This document shows, piece after piece, positions 53,908-63,759 of a DNA stretch of 64,000 nt (position 1 is the stretch's first letter; every line of letters begins with the position of its first letter). Where the stretch lies: assembly GCF_002261215.1 (NCBI RefSeq), contig NZ_NEVS01000004.1:4030001-4094000 (forward strand), in the 5' to 3' direction. Below the pieces are notes generated by a model that saw only the letters and a program-made list of their open reading frames with translations, did not search any database and was not told the origin of the DNA. This DNA comes from Bordetella genomosp. 11. Its GTDB lineage: Bacteria; Pseudomonadota; Gammaproteobacteria; Burkholderiales; Burkholderiaceae_B. Made by a program: the position numbers and the translations under genes.

Positions 53908-55068
53908 GTGGTGATCCGGGAACTTAATCGTCGTGAAGTTGCGATGCTCGGCGTAGCCTTAGCCTTGTCCACGACATTGCGCGCTCCGGCGCAAGCACAG
54001 AAGAGATCTCCCATGCTCTATCCGGGCGAGGAATTGACTGAGGCGGCTGGCTATCCGGCGCTGGTGCGGTTCGAACCCGGGCGACCGGAGCTTCCCGTCG
54101 TGGTGTTCATCACAGGAGGCGGGGTGCTCGGCCGCATCGCCTACGGACCGCCCGGGGGAAGGGCTGCCGATTTCCTTTGCCACTGGCTGCATGAAGAAGG
54201 CTTCGGGTCGCTGGTCCTGTCCTATCCCATCGACAGCAGGGGTGTGTTCGACACCGCATTCCCGCAGTTTTCGATCACCGACTGGGCGGAGCAAAGCGCC
54301 GGGATCATCGCCCGGTATATGGATCGCAATGGCCTGCCGGCGAACGCCATCGTGCTCGGCTGGAGCATGGCGGGGCGAATTGCCGAGCCGCTTCATGCTG
54401 CGCTGCGAGGCAGGGGAAAGGGCATCGAACTTTTCGTCGCGATGGCGGGCGCATCGGCGCTTCCCAATACCCTGCCCGGTCTCGACCACTTGAAGCCAGC
54501 CGCAAGCGGCCTCGCCTCGATCCGGGGTGCCTACCTCGACTGGCTGCTCCAGTGCCTGACGGATCAGAACGCCGCGACCGGCCATTCGGCACTCGATGCC
54601 GACGAGTTCGTCCGCGGGATGACCGGCGATTTTCCGGTCGGGCTTGCGGCATCGGCAATGCGCTACAGGGCCGGAGCTTTCGTTTCCGACCCGGCCGGAG
54701 ACGCGCGTGAGGTCGGCACCGCGCGCTATCGAGCCTTTCCGCCGCTCGCCTTGATGACGCACGCCTCTGCGATCGACGCCCGGCACGCTCTCACGGACCG
54801 CTCCACATGGGGCGTCTATATCACCCAGCAGCTTTGTGAAGGTCTCGTTTTCTCGCAAGCGGACAAGCTCGCCGCGCTTCCCGCCGAGAGATGGGCGTTG
54901 CTGGTCGAGCATGTCGGGCACGCCGCCCAGCGGCTGAGCGCGACGCTACCGGGCAACCACATGTTTTTCCTTGGAGAGAATGGTGCGAGGAGAACCGTGC
55001 AGACGTTGAAGCTTCTCAGGCAAACCGCCGCAGACGTTGCAGGTGAAATCTCACATCTTATGGACTGA
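53908..55068 (+). CDS. Exported alpha/beta-hydrolase-like protein
   Basis: 386 residues from GTG 53908, which has GGAGG seven bases upstream; the longer frame from 53860 lacks such a site. The N-terminus NRREVAMLGVALALSTTLRAPAQA is a probable twin-arginine signal. The rest has a hydrolase pattern: VVVFITGGG (oxyanion strand), a nucleophile elbow GWSMAG with Ser at about 153, and a late HVGHAAQ...GNHMFFLGENG that may supply the His. Specific substrate is unknown. It is the last intact gene before the integrase stub at tRNA-Arg. Confidence 0.7.
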   Translation: MVIRELNRREVAMLGVALALSTTLRAPAQAQKRSPMLYPGEELTEAAGYPALVRFEPGRPELPVVVFITGGGVLGRIAYGPPGGRAADFLCHWLHEEGFGSLVLSYPIDSRGVFDTAFPQFSITDWAEQSAGIIARYMDRNGLPANAIVLGWSMAGRIAEPLHAALRGRGKGIELFVAMAGASALPNTLPGLDHLKPAASGLASIRGAYLDWLLQCLTDQNAATGHSALDADEFVRGMTGDFPVGLAASAMRYRAGAFVSDPAGDAREVGTARYRAFPPLALMTHASAIDARHALTDRSTWGVYITQQLCEGLVFSQADKLAALPAERWALLVEHVGHAAQRLSATLPGNHMFFLGENGARRTVQTLKLLRQTAADVAGEISHLMD

Positions 55069-55157
55069 AAAATCGGTCAGTCAGTCCTCTCCCATTGCGC
55101 GAGCGGCGTTGGAGCGATTGACCGGCACCGCATGCCGGAATGAATCCCGGCTAGCTG

Positions 55158-55301
55158 TCGCGGCCGATGGGCCACACGAATGCCAAGATGTTCTTCGAGG
55201 TGTATTCGAAGTGGATCGACGGCGCCGCCAACCAACTGGAAAAGGACAAGGTGCGAAGCCTTGTCGCGCGGTATGTGCCAATGGATGCTGCCGGAGGTTA
55301 A
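55158..55301 (+). pseudogene. C-terminal stub of a tyrosine-type phage/island integrase
   Basis: About 47 codons remain (from a stop at 55152): MGHTNAKMFFEVYSKWIDGA, then AANQLEKDKVRSLVARYVPMDAAGG and stop. The pattern is the end of tyrosine integrases: a G-H-x(3-4)-M-x(3)-Y block containing the catalytic Tyr, then a basic tail. Everything upstream, including the Arg-His-Arg part of the active site, is missing. Its position 75 bp from the tRNA-Arg 3' end, reading towards it, marks an old integration event. Confidence 0.75.
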
Positions 55302-55375
55302 GTCCTCGCAGCACTAGCTTGAACCGCGATTTGGGCACAACGTGGACGCAAAGTCCGGGTAACCCATTGATTTCT

Positions 55376-55450
55376 TGGCGCGCCCGACAGGAATCGAACC
55401 TGTATCAAGAGCTTCGGAAACTCTCATTCTATCCATTGAACTACGGGCGC
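55376..55450 (-). tRNA. tRNA-Arg (anticodon CCG)
   Basis: 75 nt with encoded CCA. Minus strand: acceptor GCGCCCG pairing CGGGCGC, D-arm GTTC...GAAT, anticodon stem AGAGT/GCTCT with loop TTCCGAA (anticodon CCG, reading CGG), and T-arm ACAGG-TTCGATT-CCTGT. The 3' end faces the integrase stub, so this gene is the likely attachment site of the island to the left. Confidence 0.93.
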
Positions 55451-55858
55451 GAAGAGGCAGTATTGTACCCAAAACAGGATTACGCGCTTGGCCGACTGCC
55501 GGCGGGCGTCATTTCGCCGCGCGGCCTGCCTGGATTCGCCCCGCGCCCAGCCCCTCGCAGCCCCGGATCTTACTGCGCCCGGGACGCCGGCCGGATGCCG
55601 GTCGGGACGCCCCTGGCGGCGCAACGGCGCCCATGCACCGAGCGGAAATGCACGCCGGCATCCGGCGGCCCATCTCGATTGCTGCGCCGCGACGAGGGCG
55701 GCCGGGCGTGACGGCACGCCGTCGGCCAAAGGGGCATCACCCCGCGTTATATAATCCAGCGTTTGCACGCGTGCAGGCGGAGAGCTGAGGAGGTCTCCGC
55801 AAGTCCGTAGTACTTTATCCGCCCCAGGCGCCCCGGTACCCGACAGCAGGATTAGGTT
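55451..55858. promoter_or_regulatory. 408-bp region upstream of cytochrome c gene
   Basis: No gene supported; plus-strand frames here are Pro/Arg-rich shadows. A -10-like TATAAT (in TTATATAATCC, about 55748-55753) lies about 105 bp before the cytochrome start; no clear -35. The end holds a purine-rich GAGGAGG stretch at about 55787-55794. Confidence 0.35.
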
Positions 55859-56764
55859 ATGAGCAAAGAGCAGGAACACGTAGAAGAACACGCCTCACTC
55901 ATCAAGACCCCGAAGCAGTTGATCGTCACGGTGGTTCTGGCCTTTCTAGTGCCGATCATCATCATCCTGATGCTCGTCAATATGGTGGCCTCCTACGGCC
56001 GCAGCGGTGCGGGGTCCAACGCCTTGACACCGGAAGCCATCGACAAGCGCATTGCCCCCGTCGCGGGTTTCGACCTGGTCGATGCCAACGCGCCCAAGGT
56101 CTTTAAGACCGGCGAACAGGTTTTCAGTTCCGTCTGTACGTCCTGCCATACGGCGGGCGTGGCCGGCGCGCCGAAAGTCGGCGACAACGCCGCCTGGGCG
56201 CCCCGCATAAAGGAAGGGCTGGAAACGATGTTCAACATCGCCCTGCACGGCAAGGGCGCCATGCCGCCCAAGGGTGGCAACCCCTCGCTGAGCGACTACG
56301 AAGTCGAACGCGCCGTGGTTTTCATGGCCAATAAGTCGGGCGGCAACTTCAAGGAACCCGAAGCGCCCGCCCAACCCGCCGCGAACCAGGGCCAGGCCGC
56401 CGCACCCGCTCCTGCACCCGCCCCCGCTGTGGCAGCGGCTGCGGCTCCAGCCACGCCGGCCCCCGCTCCTGCCGCACAGGCACAGGCGCCGGCACCGGCG
56501 CCCGCCCAGCAGGCGGCGGTGAACCCCGCGGGCGAAAAGCTCTATAAGACAACCTGCTTCGCCTGCCATGGCACCGGGGTAGCAGGCGCGCCGAAGTTCG
56601 GTAGCAAGGCCGACTGGGACAAATACATCCAGACGGGCCTCGACACCATGGTCAAGACGGCGATCACGGGCAAGGGCGCGATGCCGCCCAAGGGCGGCGC
56701 GGCCAACGCGTCGGACGCCGATATCCGGGCCGCCGTGGAATACATGGTGCAGGCAGCCAAGTAA
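55859..56764 (+). CDS. Membrane-anchored diheme cytochrome c5-type protein
   Basis: 301 residues. One N-terminal transmembrane anchor (about 21-44, IVTVVLAFLVPIIIILMLVNMVASY). Two class I cytochrome c domains of the c5 kind: first heme CTSCH (about 94-98) with Met ligand in GKGAMPPKGG (about 137), second CFACH (about 237-241) with a second GKGAMPPKGG. The domains are internal duplicates joined by an Ala-Pro linker of about 55 residues (APAPAPAPAVAAAAAPATPAPAP). It acts in the periplasmic electron-transfer chain; related proteins feed terminal oxidases or denitrification enzymes. Followed by a strong terminator. Confidence 0.92.
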   Translation: MSKEQEHVEEHASLIKTPKQLIVTVVLAFLVPIIIILMLVNMVASYGRSGAGSNALTPEAIDKRIAPVAGFDLVDANAPKVFKTGEQVFSSVCTSCHTAGVAGAPKVGDNAAWAPRIKEGLETMFNIALHGKGAMPPKGGNPSLSDYEVERAVVFMANKSGGNFKEPEAPAQPAANQGQAAAPAPAPAPAVAAAAAPATPAPAPAAQAQAPAPAPAQQAAVNPAGEKLYKTTCFACHGTGVAGAPKFGSKADWDKYIQTGLDTMVKTAITGKGAMPPKGGAANASDADIRAAVEYMVQAAK

Positions 56765-56784
56765 GCGCAAACGGACGGCCTTGC

Positions 56785-56819
56785 AAATCCCTACCGGGCA
56801 ATATCGCCGGTAGGGATTT
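56785..56819 (+). terminator. Intrinsic terminator after cytochrome c gene
   Basis: A 13-bp perfect stem, AAATCCCTACCGG / CCGGTAGGGATTT, with a 9-nt loop, 20 bp after the stop. The AT-rich stem base gives TTT on both strands, so it may work in both directions. Confidence 0.85.
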
Positions 56820-57245
56820 GTGCTTTATGGGTGTGGCGCGTCGGTACCATAGGCCGCATACACCCTTCCCGCGCGTCAAGCAGGACTGGGCCGCCGTGAA
56901 ACCGACGGGGGAGTCGCGCGCGGGATGGACCGCACAGTGCCGACGCGCGATAGCGAACAGAATTGGAACGAACCGGGAATAAAGAAACTGCCGCTGGGTG
57001 AACGACAGGTGGGCGACGACGAACAGGTGAACTGCGGGTAGGTGAACGACTTGCAGATGCACGACCTGTAGACAAGTGACCTGTAAATGAACGACTTGAG
57101 ATGTACTGCCGACAGGAAAGAGGCCTGCCGATGGGTGAACCGCCGATGCCTGAACCGGACATCCGTCAACCGCGGCTGGGATCGGGTCGGGGATTGAGAA
57201 AACGGACCCTTTCGGAGAACCCGGATGCAGGAAGCTTACGTGCAA
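56820..57245. repeat. Degenerate 15-bp repeat tract between terminator and regulator gene
   Basis: No gene supported. From about 56995 to 57110 a degenerate unit of about 15 bp recurs (GGTGAACGAC, GGTGGGCGACGAC, GGTGAACTGC, GGTGAACGACTTGC, GATGCACGACCTGT, AATGAACGACTTG), with related TGAACCG sequences to 57150. On the minus strand one frame reads as a pentapeptide-like VVHLQ series, but it has no start signal or family. The tract is much less GC-rich than the genes around it. Confidence 0.6.
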
Positions 57246-58289
57246 TCACGCGGCAAGCAGCCGTGTCGCCAACATGCGTGCGCCGGAATCCGCGAGTGGA
57301 AGGTGTCTTGGCGTAGATCGCGGCATGCCGGGAACGCCGGGCACCATGACGGAGGAGCGTAACGATGACGGACTTGCCGCCAATGGCTCCGCAAACAGAT
57401 AGCCGCAGCCCCGCACCGCCAACAAGGGCAGTTCGATGCCGGCGAGCCGCGCCTTGCGGCGCAACCGCGACACCAGGACGTCCATGCTGCGCGGGTCCAA
57501 TTCCGGCCCGGAGGGCTCGCCGATCCGCGCGTCCTGGCCCGTCGAGGCGCGGCGCCCGCGACGCGCCAACTGGGCCTCGCTGGATGCGATACGCATGAGA
57601 AAGCCGTTTTCCGCCACGGTCAGCAATAAGGTGCGGCCGCCAGGACATATGAGCACGCGGCAGCTTGCATCCAGGTTCCAGCCTGCGCCAGGGCTGCCCG
57701 CTCGCTGCATGGCGCCGAGGGGAGACGACCGATGCCCGGCATCCCGAGGATGCCGGGGTCCCCTGGCGCCGCCATCGTGGCAGGACGCCGGTTGAGCGGG
57801 CGCCTGCGCGACGTCGACGCGGGCCGGCCCGGCTCGTGGCACGGATTCCATGTGGTCCACGGGACGACGGGACGGGCGCTCGGCAGCGTTGCCAGACAGT
57901 TGCGGTTGCGCGCGGTAGGCGCGCGTGGCTTGCCGGCCCCAGGACAACAGGATGGCGGTAAGTTCGGCGATATCGATCGATGCGGCGTGGCAGGCATCCG
58001 CGCCCGCTGCCATGACGTGCATGCGCCACGCCGTGTCGGCCGCGGTGCCCAGCGCAATGACAATGGCAGTGGGCGCCGCCATGCGGACGCTTTGCGCATC
58101 GCAGGCGAGGTCGTCCGATTCGCCGGTAAGCACGATCAGGGGCGAAGGTTGCGCGGCGTACAGATGCCGAAGGCCGGCCAGGCTGCCGCACGAGCGCACC
58201 GTGAAGTCCCGCCTGGCCAGCTCCTGCGCCAGGTTGTCTCTTACCGCCCGCGCGTCCTGCAGCACGATGACGTCCCGGTAATCCATCAT
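57246..58289 (-). CDS. Atypical response-regulator-like protein with winged-helix domain
   Basis: 347 residues. The N-terminal about 120 residues look like a CheY-type receiver (DVIVLQDARAVRDNLAQELARRDFTVRSCGSLAGLRHLY), but where the phospho-acceptor Asp should lie the strand reads SPLIVLTGESDD, so phosphorylation is doubtful. After a Pro/Arg/Ala-rich linker (about 125-195) comes an OmpR/PhoB-type winged helix (about 205-310; LLLTVAENGFLMRIASS, DVLVSRLRRKARLAG, LLAVRGCGYLFAEPL). The start is ATG 58289, with AGGAG eight bases upstream. Divergent from an XRE regulator gene; no sensor kinase nearby. Confidence 0.75.
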   Translation of the reverse strand: MMDYRDVIVLQDARAVRDNLAQELARRDFTVRSCGSLAGLRHLYAAQPSPLIVLTGESDDLACDAQSVRMAAPTAIVIALGTAADTAWRMHVMAAGADACHAASIDIAELTAILLSWGRQATRAYRAQPQLSGNAAERPSRRPVDHMESVPRAGPARVDVAQAPAQPASCHDGGARGPRHPRDAGHRSSPLGAMQRAGSPGAGWNLDASCRVLICPGGRTLLLTVAENGFLMRIASSEAQLARRGRRASTGQDARIGEPSGPELDPRSMDVLVSRLRRKARLAGIELPLLAVRGCGYLFAEPLAASPSSLRSSVMVPGVPGMPRSTPRHLPLADSGARMLATRLLAA

Positions 58290-58372
58290 GTTCTTTCTCC
58301 TGCACACGACAAAACCACGAATGTGATTTATATAAACACCAACGTGGCAACGGTGCAAGCTTCAATCGGTCC

Positions 58373-58834
58373 GTGAAGAAATTTTCAGACCGTTTGAGGC
58401 ACGCTCGTTCACTGCGCGGATACACGCAGGCCGAAGTGGCGCGTCTGGCGGGCCTGTCGCAAAGCGCGGTCGCCAGCTACGAAAGCGGCGAACGCAAATC
58501 CAGCAGGGCGCTGTTCAAGCTGGCGGCGGCGCTGGGTGTCGAAGCGCAGTGGCTGGACACCGGCAAGGGGCCGATGGAACGTCCCGCCGACGTTTACGCG
58601 AACCCCACCGGCGGACAGCGCTACGCCCTGATGGAAGATGGCGCGCACGGCATGTTCGGCGACGCCCGCAAGGATGCGGACTGGCCCTTCCAGCACATCC
58701 CGCGCGGCCGCTACGAAACCCTGACCGCGCGCGACAAGCGCCATCTGGAAAACATGGTGGCCGCCTTCATCGAAGCCTGCCACAGCAACTACGCGCCGCT
58801 CAAATCCAAAAGCAAGACGCGCCGCGGCGAGTGA
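58373..58834 (+). CDS. XRE-family helix-turn-helix regulator
   Basis: 153 residues. N-terminal Cro/CI-type HTH (FSDRLRHARSLRGYTQAEVARLAGLSQSAVASYESGERKSS, about 4-45), then ALFKLAAALGVEAQWLDTGKGPME. The C-terminal half (RYETLTARDKRHLENMVAAFIEAC) is a short helical domain of unknown role. The start is GTG 58373; no ATG is available upstream. It faces the winged-helix gene across 83 bp and may control it and itself. Confidence 0.85.
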   Translation: MKKFSDRLRHARSLRGYTQAEVARLAGLSQSAVASYESGERKSSRALFKLAAALGVEAQWLDTGKGPMERPADVYANPTGGQRYALMEDGAHGMFGDARKDADWPFQHIPRGRYETLTARDKRHLENMVAAFIEACHSNYAPLKSKSKTRRGE

Positions 58835-59038
58835 TCCCGGAAACCGACCTGCCCGGCGGATACCCACCGTCGGATACCCACCGTCGGATGGCCCCATCGC
58901 GCACGACGGACAGAAGCAAATCGCGCGCGCCGCGTAAAAACATCGCACACCTGGCGCGAAAAAAATCGCGCCGCGGCGCGTGACGCCGGGGCGCGATGAT
59001 TTGCCGCGCGTCCTGGGGCCCGCCCCAGGACGCGGGCT

Positions 59039-59686
59039 TCAGCGGGCGGGTGCCGCGGTACCCGACGCGGGGGCGGACCGGTCAGATGCCGGAGGCACCG
59101 CCGGCGTGCCGCTGCCCGAGGCAGCCGGCGCATCGCCGCGCACGCGGGCCGCGATCTCGGTCGCCGTTTGCGCGGTATCCACGCCGAAGGCCAGCACGCC
59201 GCGATTCAACGGTTCGGCGATGCGCGGCGCGGCGACCAATTGGCCATTGATGACCAGCACCAGCAGCTTGCCGACGTTCTGCGAACTGACCTGGGCGAGC
59301 TTGCGCGCGCCTTCCGGGGTGAAGCGCAGGCCGACGAAATTCTGCCCCTGGCGATCGACCAGGGCCGCCGCTTCGGTCAGGTCGGCGCGCGTGAGCACGG
59401 GCTGCGGCTGCACGTAAACCGTGGCATCGCTGAGCTTGACCTCCATGAGATTGGGCCCGGCCTCCGTTTGCGCGATATAGAAGCCGACCGACGACGCCAC
59501 GGGGGCGGTCGAGGGCGCGGGTGTGCCGGGCGCGGTACCGGGCGGCGTGCCGCCCGCTGGCGTCGTGGTTCCACCGGATTGCGTGGACGCGGTCCCACCG
59601 GCCTTGTTGCCAGGCGTCTGGCAACCCGCCAGAAGGACCGTAGCCATCAATACCACGGGTGCGATCGTACGGAATTTGATGTGCAT
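59039..59686 (-). CDS. Lipoprotein with a SecD-head-like domain
   Basis: 215 residues. Signal peptide with lipobox LLAGCQTPGN, then a low-complexity Gly/Thr/Pro region (about 27-65), then a domain that resembles the first periplasmic subdomain of SecD: VGFYIAQTEAGPNLMEVKLSDATVYVQPQPVLTRADLTEAAALVDRQGQNFVGLRFTPEGARKLAQVSSQNVGKLLVLVINGQLVAAPRI. The Pro/Ala/Ser tail (SGSGTPAVPPASDRSAP) is disordered. Function is unknown; SecD itself uses this region in late protein export. Confidence 0.75.
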   Translation of the reverse strand: MHIKFRTIAPVVLMATVLLAGCQTPGNKAGGTASTQSGGTTTPAGGTPPGTAPGTPAPSTAPVASSVGFYIAQTEAGPNLMEVKLSDATVYVQPQPVLTRADLTEAAALVDRQGQNFVGLRFTPEGARKLAQVSSQNVGKLLVLVINGQLVAAPRIAEPLNRGVLAFGVDTAQTATEIAARVRGDAPAASGSGTPAVPPASDRSAPASGTAAPAR

Positions 59687-59800
59687 AACAGCTTTTCCTT
59701 ATTGGTGGAGGTTGCGAAAAAAGTGTACAGGGGACGCAAGGCGCGGCATAACGCAGACTGCTTCCAGATGTAATGTCCCCGACATGTTGTCTATACTGTC

Positions 59801-61904
<2,104 letters not shown>

Positions 61905-61956
61905 TAACCACGTTTGTGAAAGCACGGCGGCCGGGCCGGCCGCCGATGGAAATGCG

Positions 61957-62802
61957 ATGAGTCTATTGAAACGCTTCTTGACCCCGCGGACATCGCGCAC
62001 GCTCGATGCCGGCCAGTTCGCGCAAGCCTACGCCGACGCCGCGCAGGCGCGCTTTCCCAAGGAAGGCGTCAGTGTCGAGGCGGACACCGCGGGCGAAGAC
62101 GTGCAGGTCCGCTGGTCGCTGCCGGATGGGCAGCAGGTCATGCAATCGCTGGGCAACGCCTACACCGCCTATACCAAGGCGCCGGCCGATCTGGAGGCCA
62201 TCCTGGCCGCGCATCTGGACGCCGCGCCGGCGGCGGCCAAGCCGGACGCGGCCACGCGCCGCGCCGCGATCCTGCCGGTGATCAAGACCAGGATGTGGCT
62301 TTCGTCCAGCACACGGCAATTGCAGGCGGCCGGCGCCGGCAATGGCGATCGCTTCGTCGCCGAACCGCTTGCCGACGAATTGATGACGGTCTATGTGGAA
62401 GACCGTCCCGATGCCATGAGCTATGTCTCGCCGGACCACCTGGCCGGCCTGGAAGTGGCGCGCGAGGCCATGATGCCGCTGGCGCGGGACAACCTGCGCC
62501 GCCTGCTGCCGCAATTGACCATCGAGGGCGAGGATGGCTGCTATGGCGTGCGCCTGGACGGCAACTACGACGCCAGCCTGGCGTTCCTGGTCGATGACTG
62601 GCGCGACCGTGTAGAGATCGAAGGCGATCCGGTACTGGCGATTCCCGCGCGCGAGGAACTGCTGGTGTGCGGGACGAAAGACCGCCACGGCCAGAATCGC
62701 ATACGGAATATCGCGGCGCATATCATGGCGCGCTCGCCCTATGGCCTGTCGGCGATGCTGTATGTGTGGCGCGACGGCGTTTTGACCCGCTACGAGGACT
62801 GA
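61957..62802 (+). CDS. DUF1444-like protein of unknown function
   Basis: 281 residues, cytoplasmic. It opens MSLLKRFLTPRTSRTLDAGQFAQAYADAAQARFPK and has LVDDWRDRVEIEGDPVLAIPAREELLVCGTKD near the C-terminus, which resembles the DUF1444 family (a soluble alpha/beta protein of unknown role found in many bacteria). The gene follows thiC by 52 bp and could be co-transcribed. No catalytic motif is evident. Confidence 0.75.
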   Translation: MSLLKRFLTPRTSRTLDAGQFAQAYADAAQARFPKEGVSVEADTAGEDVQVRWSLPDGQQVMQSLGNAYTAYTKAPADLEAILAAHLDAAPAAAKPDAATRRAAILPVIKTRMWLSSSTRQLQAAGAGNGDRFVAEPLADELMTVYVEDRPDAMSYVSPDHLAGLEVAREAMMPLARDNLRRLLPQLTIEGEDGCYGVRLDGNYDASLAFLVDDWRDRVEIEGDPVLAIPAREELLVCGTKDRHGQNRIRNIAAHIMARSPYGLSAMLYVWRDGVLTRYED

Positions 62803-62906
62803 CGCCGCTGAGAAAGCGGCGATGCCGGTGCGCACGCAGGAATTCCCGACGGAGAGGTGACACCTAGCACTCCGGTGCCATGTCGCGTCTTCCAAGGAGC
62901 TCTTCC

Positions 62907-63719
62907 ATGCAAAGCATTTCCGTGTTCACCCATTCCTACTTTCCAGCCAGCCTGGACCAAACGGAAAGAAACAGCGCCATAGGCACGCCACGGCTCGTCA
63001 CAGGCCGGCAACGGTCAGCCTCCGCGCCGCCGGCCGGGCGACGCGAGATCCCATCGATCATCTACCGCTTCAGGCGGGACGAGGCAGCCAGTGCCTACAG
63101 CAGCAGCGTCCCGGACCTGCGCGACACGCCGCAGCATCCTGCCCTTGCGGCGATACGTCATCAAATGCCCACCATCTGCACGGCTGGGCAGGCGCTACAG
63201 TGGAAGCCCGTTCCGGGGGTGGCGGAAACCCTGTCCGCGGTGGCCCACTATGCGCGAACCGCGAGCGCGGAAGAAAAAGACGCGGCCGGCGCGCTGCTGG
63301 ATCGCTACCTGAAGGCAGCGACCGGCCACCGCGTGGACGACATCGCGCTGTTCAAGACGGCGATCGATCGCACCCTGCGGGGCGAATCCCCCGCGGAAGT
63401 ACTCGGCGAGCTGGCCGAAAGCAGCCTGAAGCTGCCGCACTTCAATATCCGGGTGGACGGCTTGGAAGAACCGCCGGCAAAACACTTCGATAGCGTACTG
63501 CCCTCTTTCGCGGCGGGCAGCTACGACCACGGCCCGCTGGGACGCACGCTGCTGCTGGAAGGAGGACGGGCCCGTTTCGCCGGCCCCAGCCAGGCACAGC
63601 GCGTCGATAAGCTGCGCGAAGTCATCTTCGCTTTGCCGAATCCGCCGCTATCCGGAGAACCGCTGGACGGCATGGCCGACATCTTCCAGGCGCTGATGGC
63701 CCTGGGCATCGATATCTGA
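62907..63719 (+). CDS. Unrecognised protein with Ser/Arg-rich N-terminus
   Basis: 270 residues from ATG 62907, preceded by AAGGAGC; the frame from 62880 is less likely. No signal peptide or membrane segment. The first about 80 residues are rich in Ser, Arg and Pro and look unstructured (NSAIGTPRLVTGRQRSASAPPAGRREIPSII), followed by a helical part (about 95-180) and a more compact C-terminal part (LLLEGGRARFAGPSQAQRVDKLREVIFALPNPPLSG). I know no family. A polar, unstructured N-terminus with no Sec signal is common in type III secretion substrates, which Bordetella has, but nothing here proves secretion. Confidence 0.6.
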   Translation: MQSISVFTHSYFPASLDQTERNSAIGTPRLVTGRQRSASAPPAGRREIPSIIYRFRRDEAASAYSSSVPDLRDTPQHPALAAIRHQMPTICTAGQALQWKPVPGVAETLSAVAHYARTASAEEKDAAGALLDRYLKAATGHRVDDIALFKTAIDRTLRGESPAEVLGELAESSLKLPHFNIRVDGLEEPPAKHFDSVLPSFAAGSYDHGPLGRTLLLEGGRARFAGPSQAQRVDKLREVIFALPNPPLSGEPLDGMADIFQALMALGIDI

Positions 63720-63735
63720 TCCGGCGTATCGAAAA

Positions 63736-63754
63736 GCCGGGGCCCCGCCCCGGC
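63736..63754. terminator. GC hairpin between convergent genes
   Basis: GCCGGGGCCCCGCCCCGGC folds with a 7-8 bp stem. It sits between the stops of the plus-strand unknown gene and the minus-strand regulator and may serve both. No T-run follows. Confidence 0.5.
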
Positions 63755-63759
63755 GCGCA

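Noticed and set aside
56990..57150. CRISPR array
   Set aside because: Units are about 15 bp, degenerate and contiguous, with no unique spacers and no cas genes.
58855..58890. Functional repeat (GGATACCCACCGTC doublet)
   Set aside because: Only two short copies; consistent with chance slippage.
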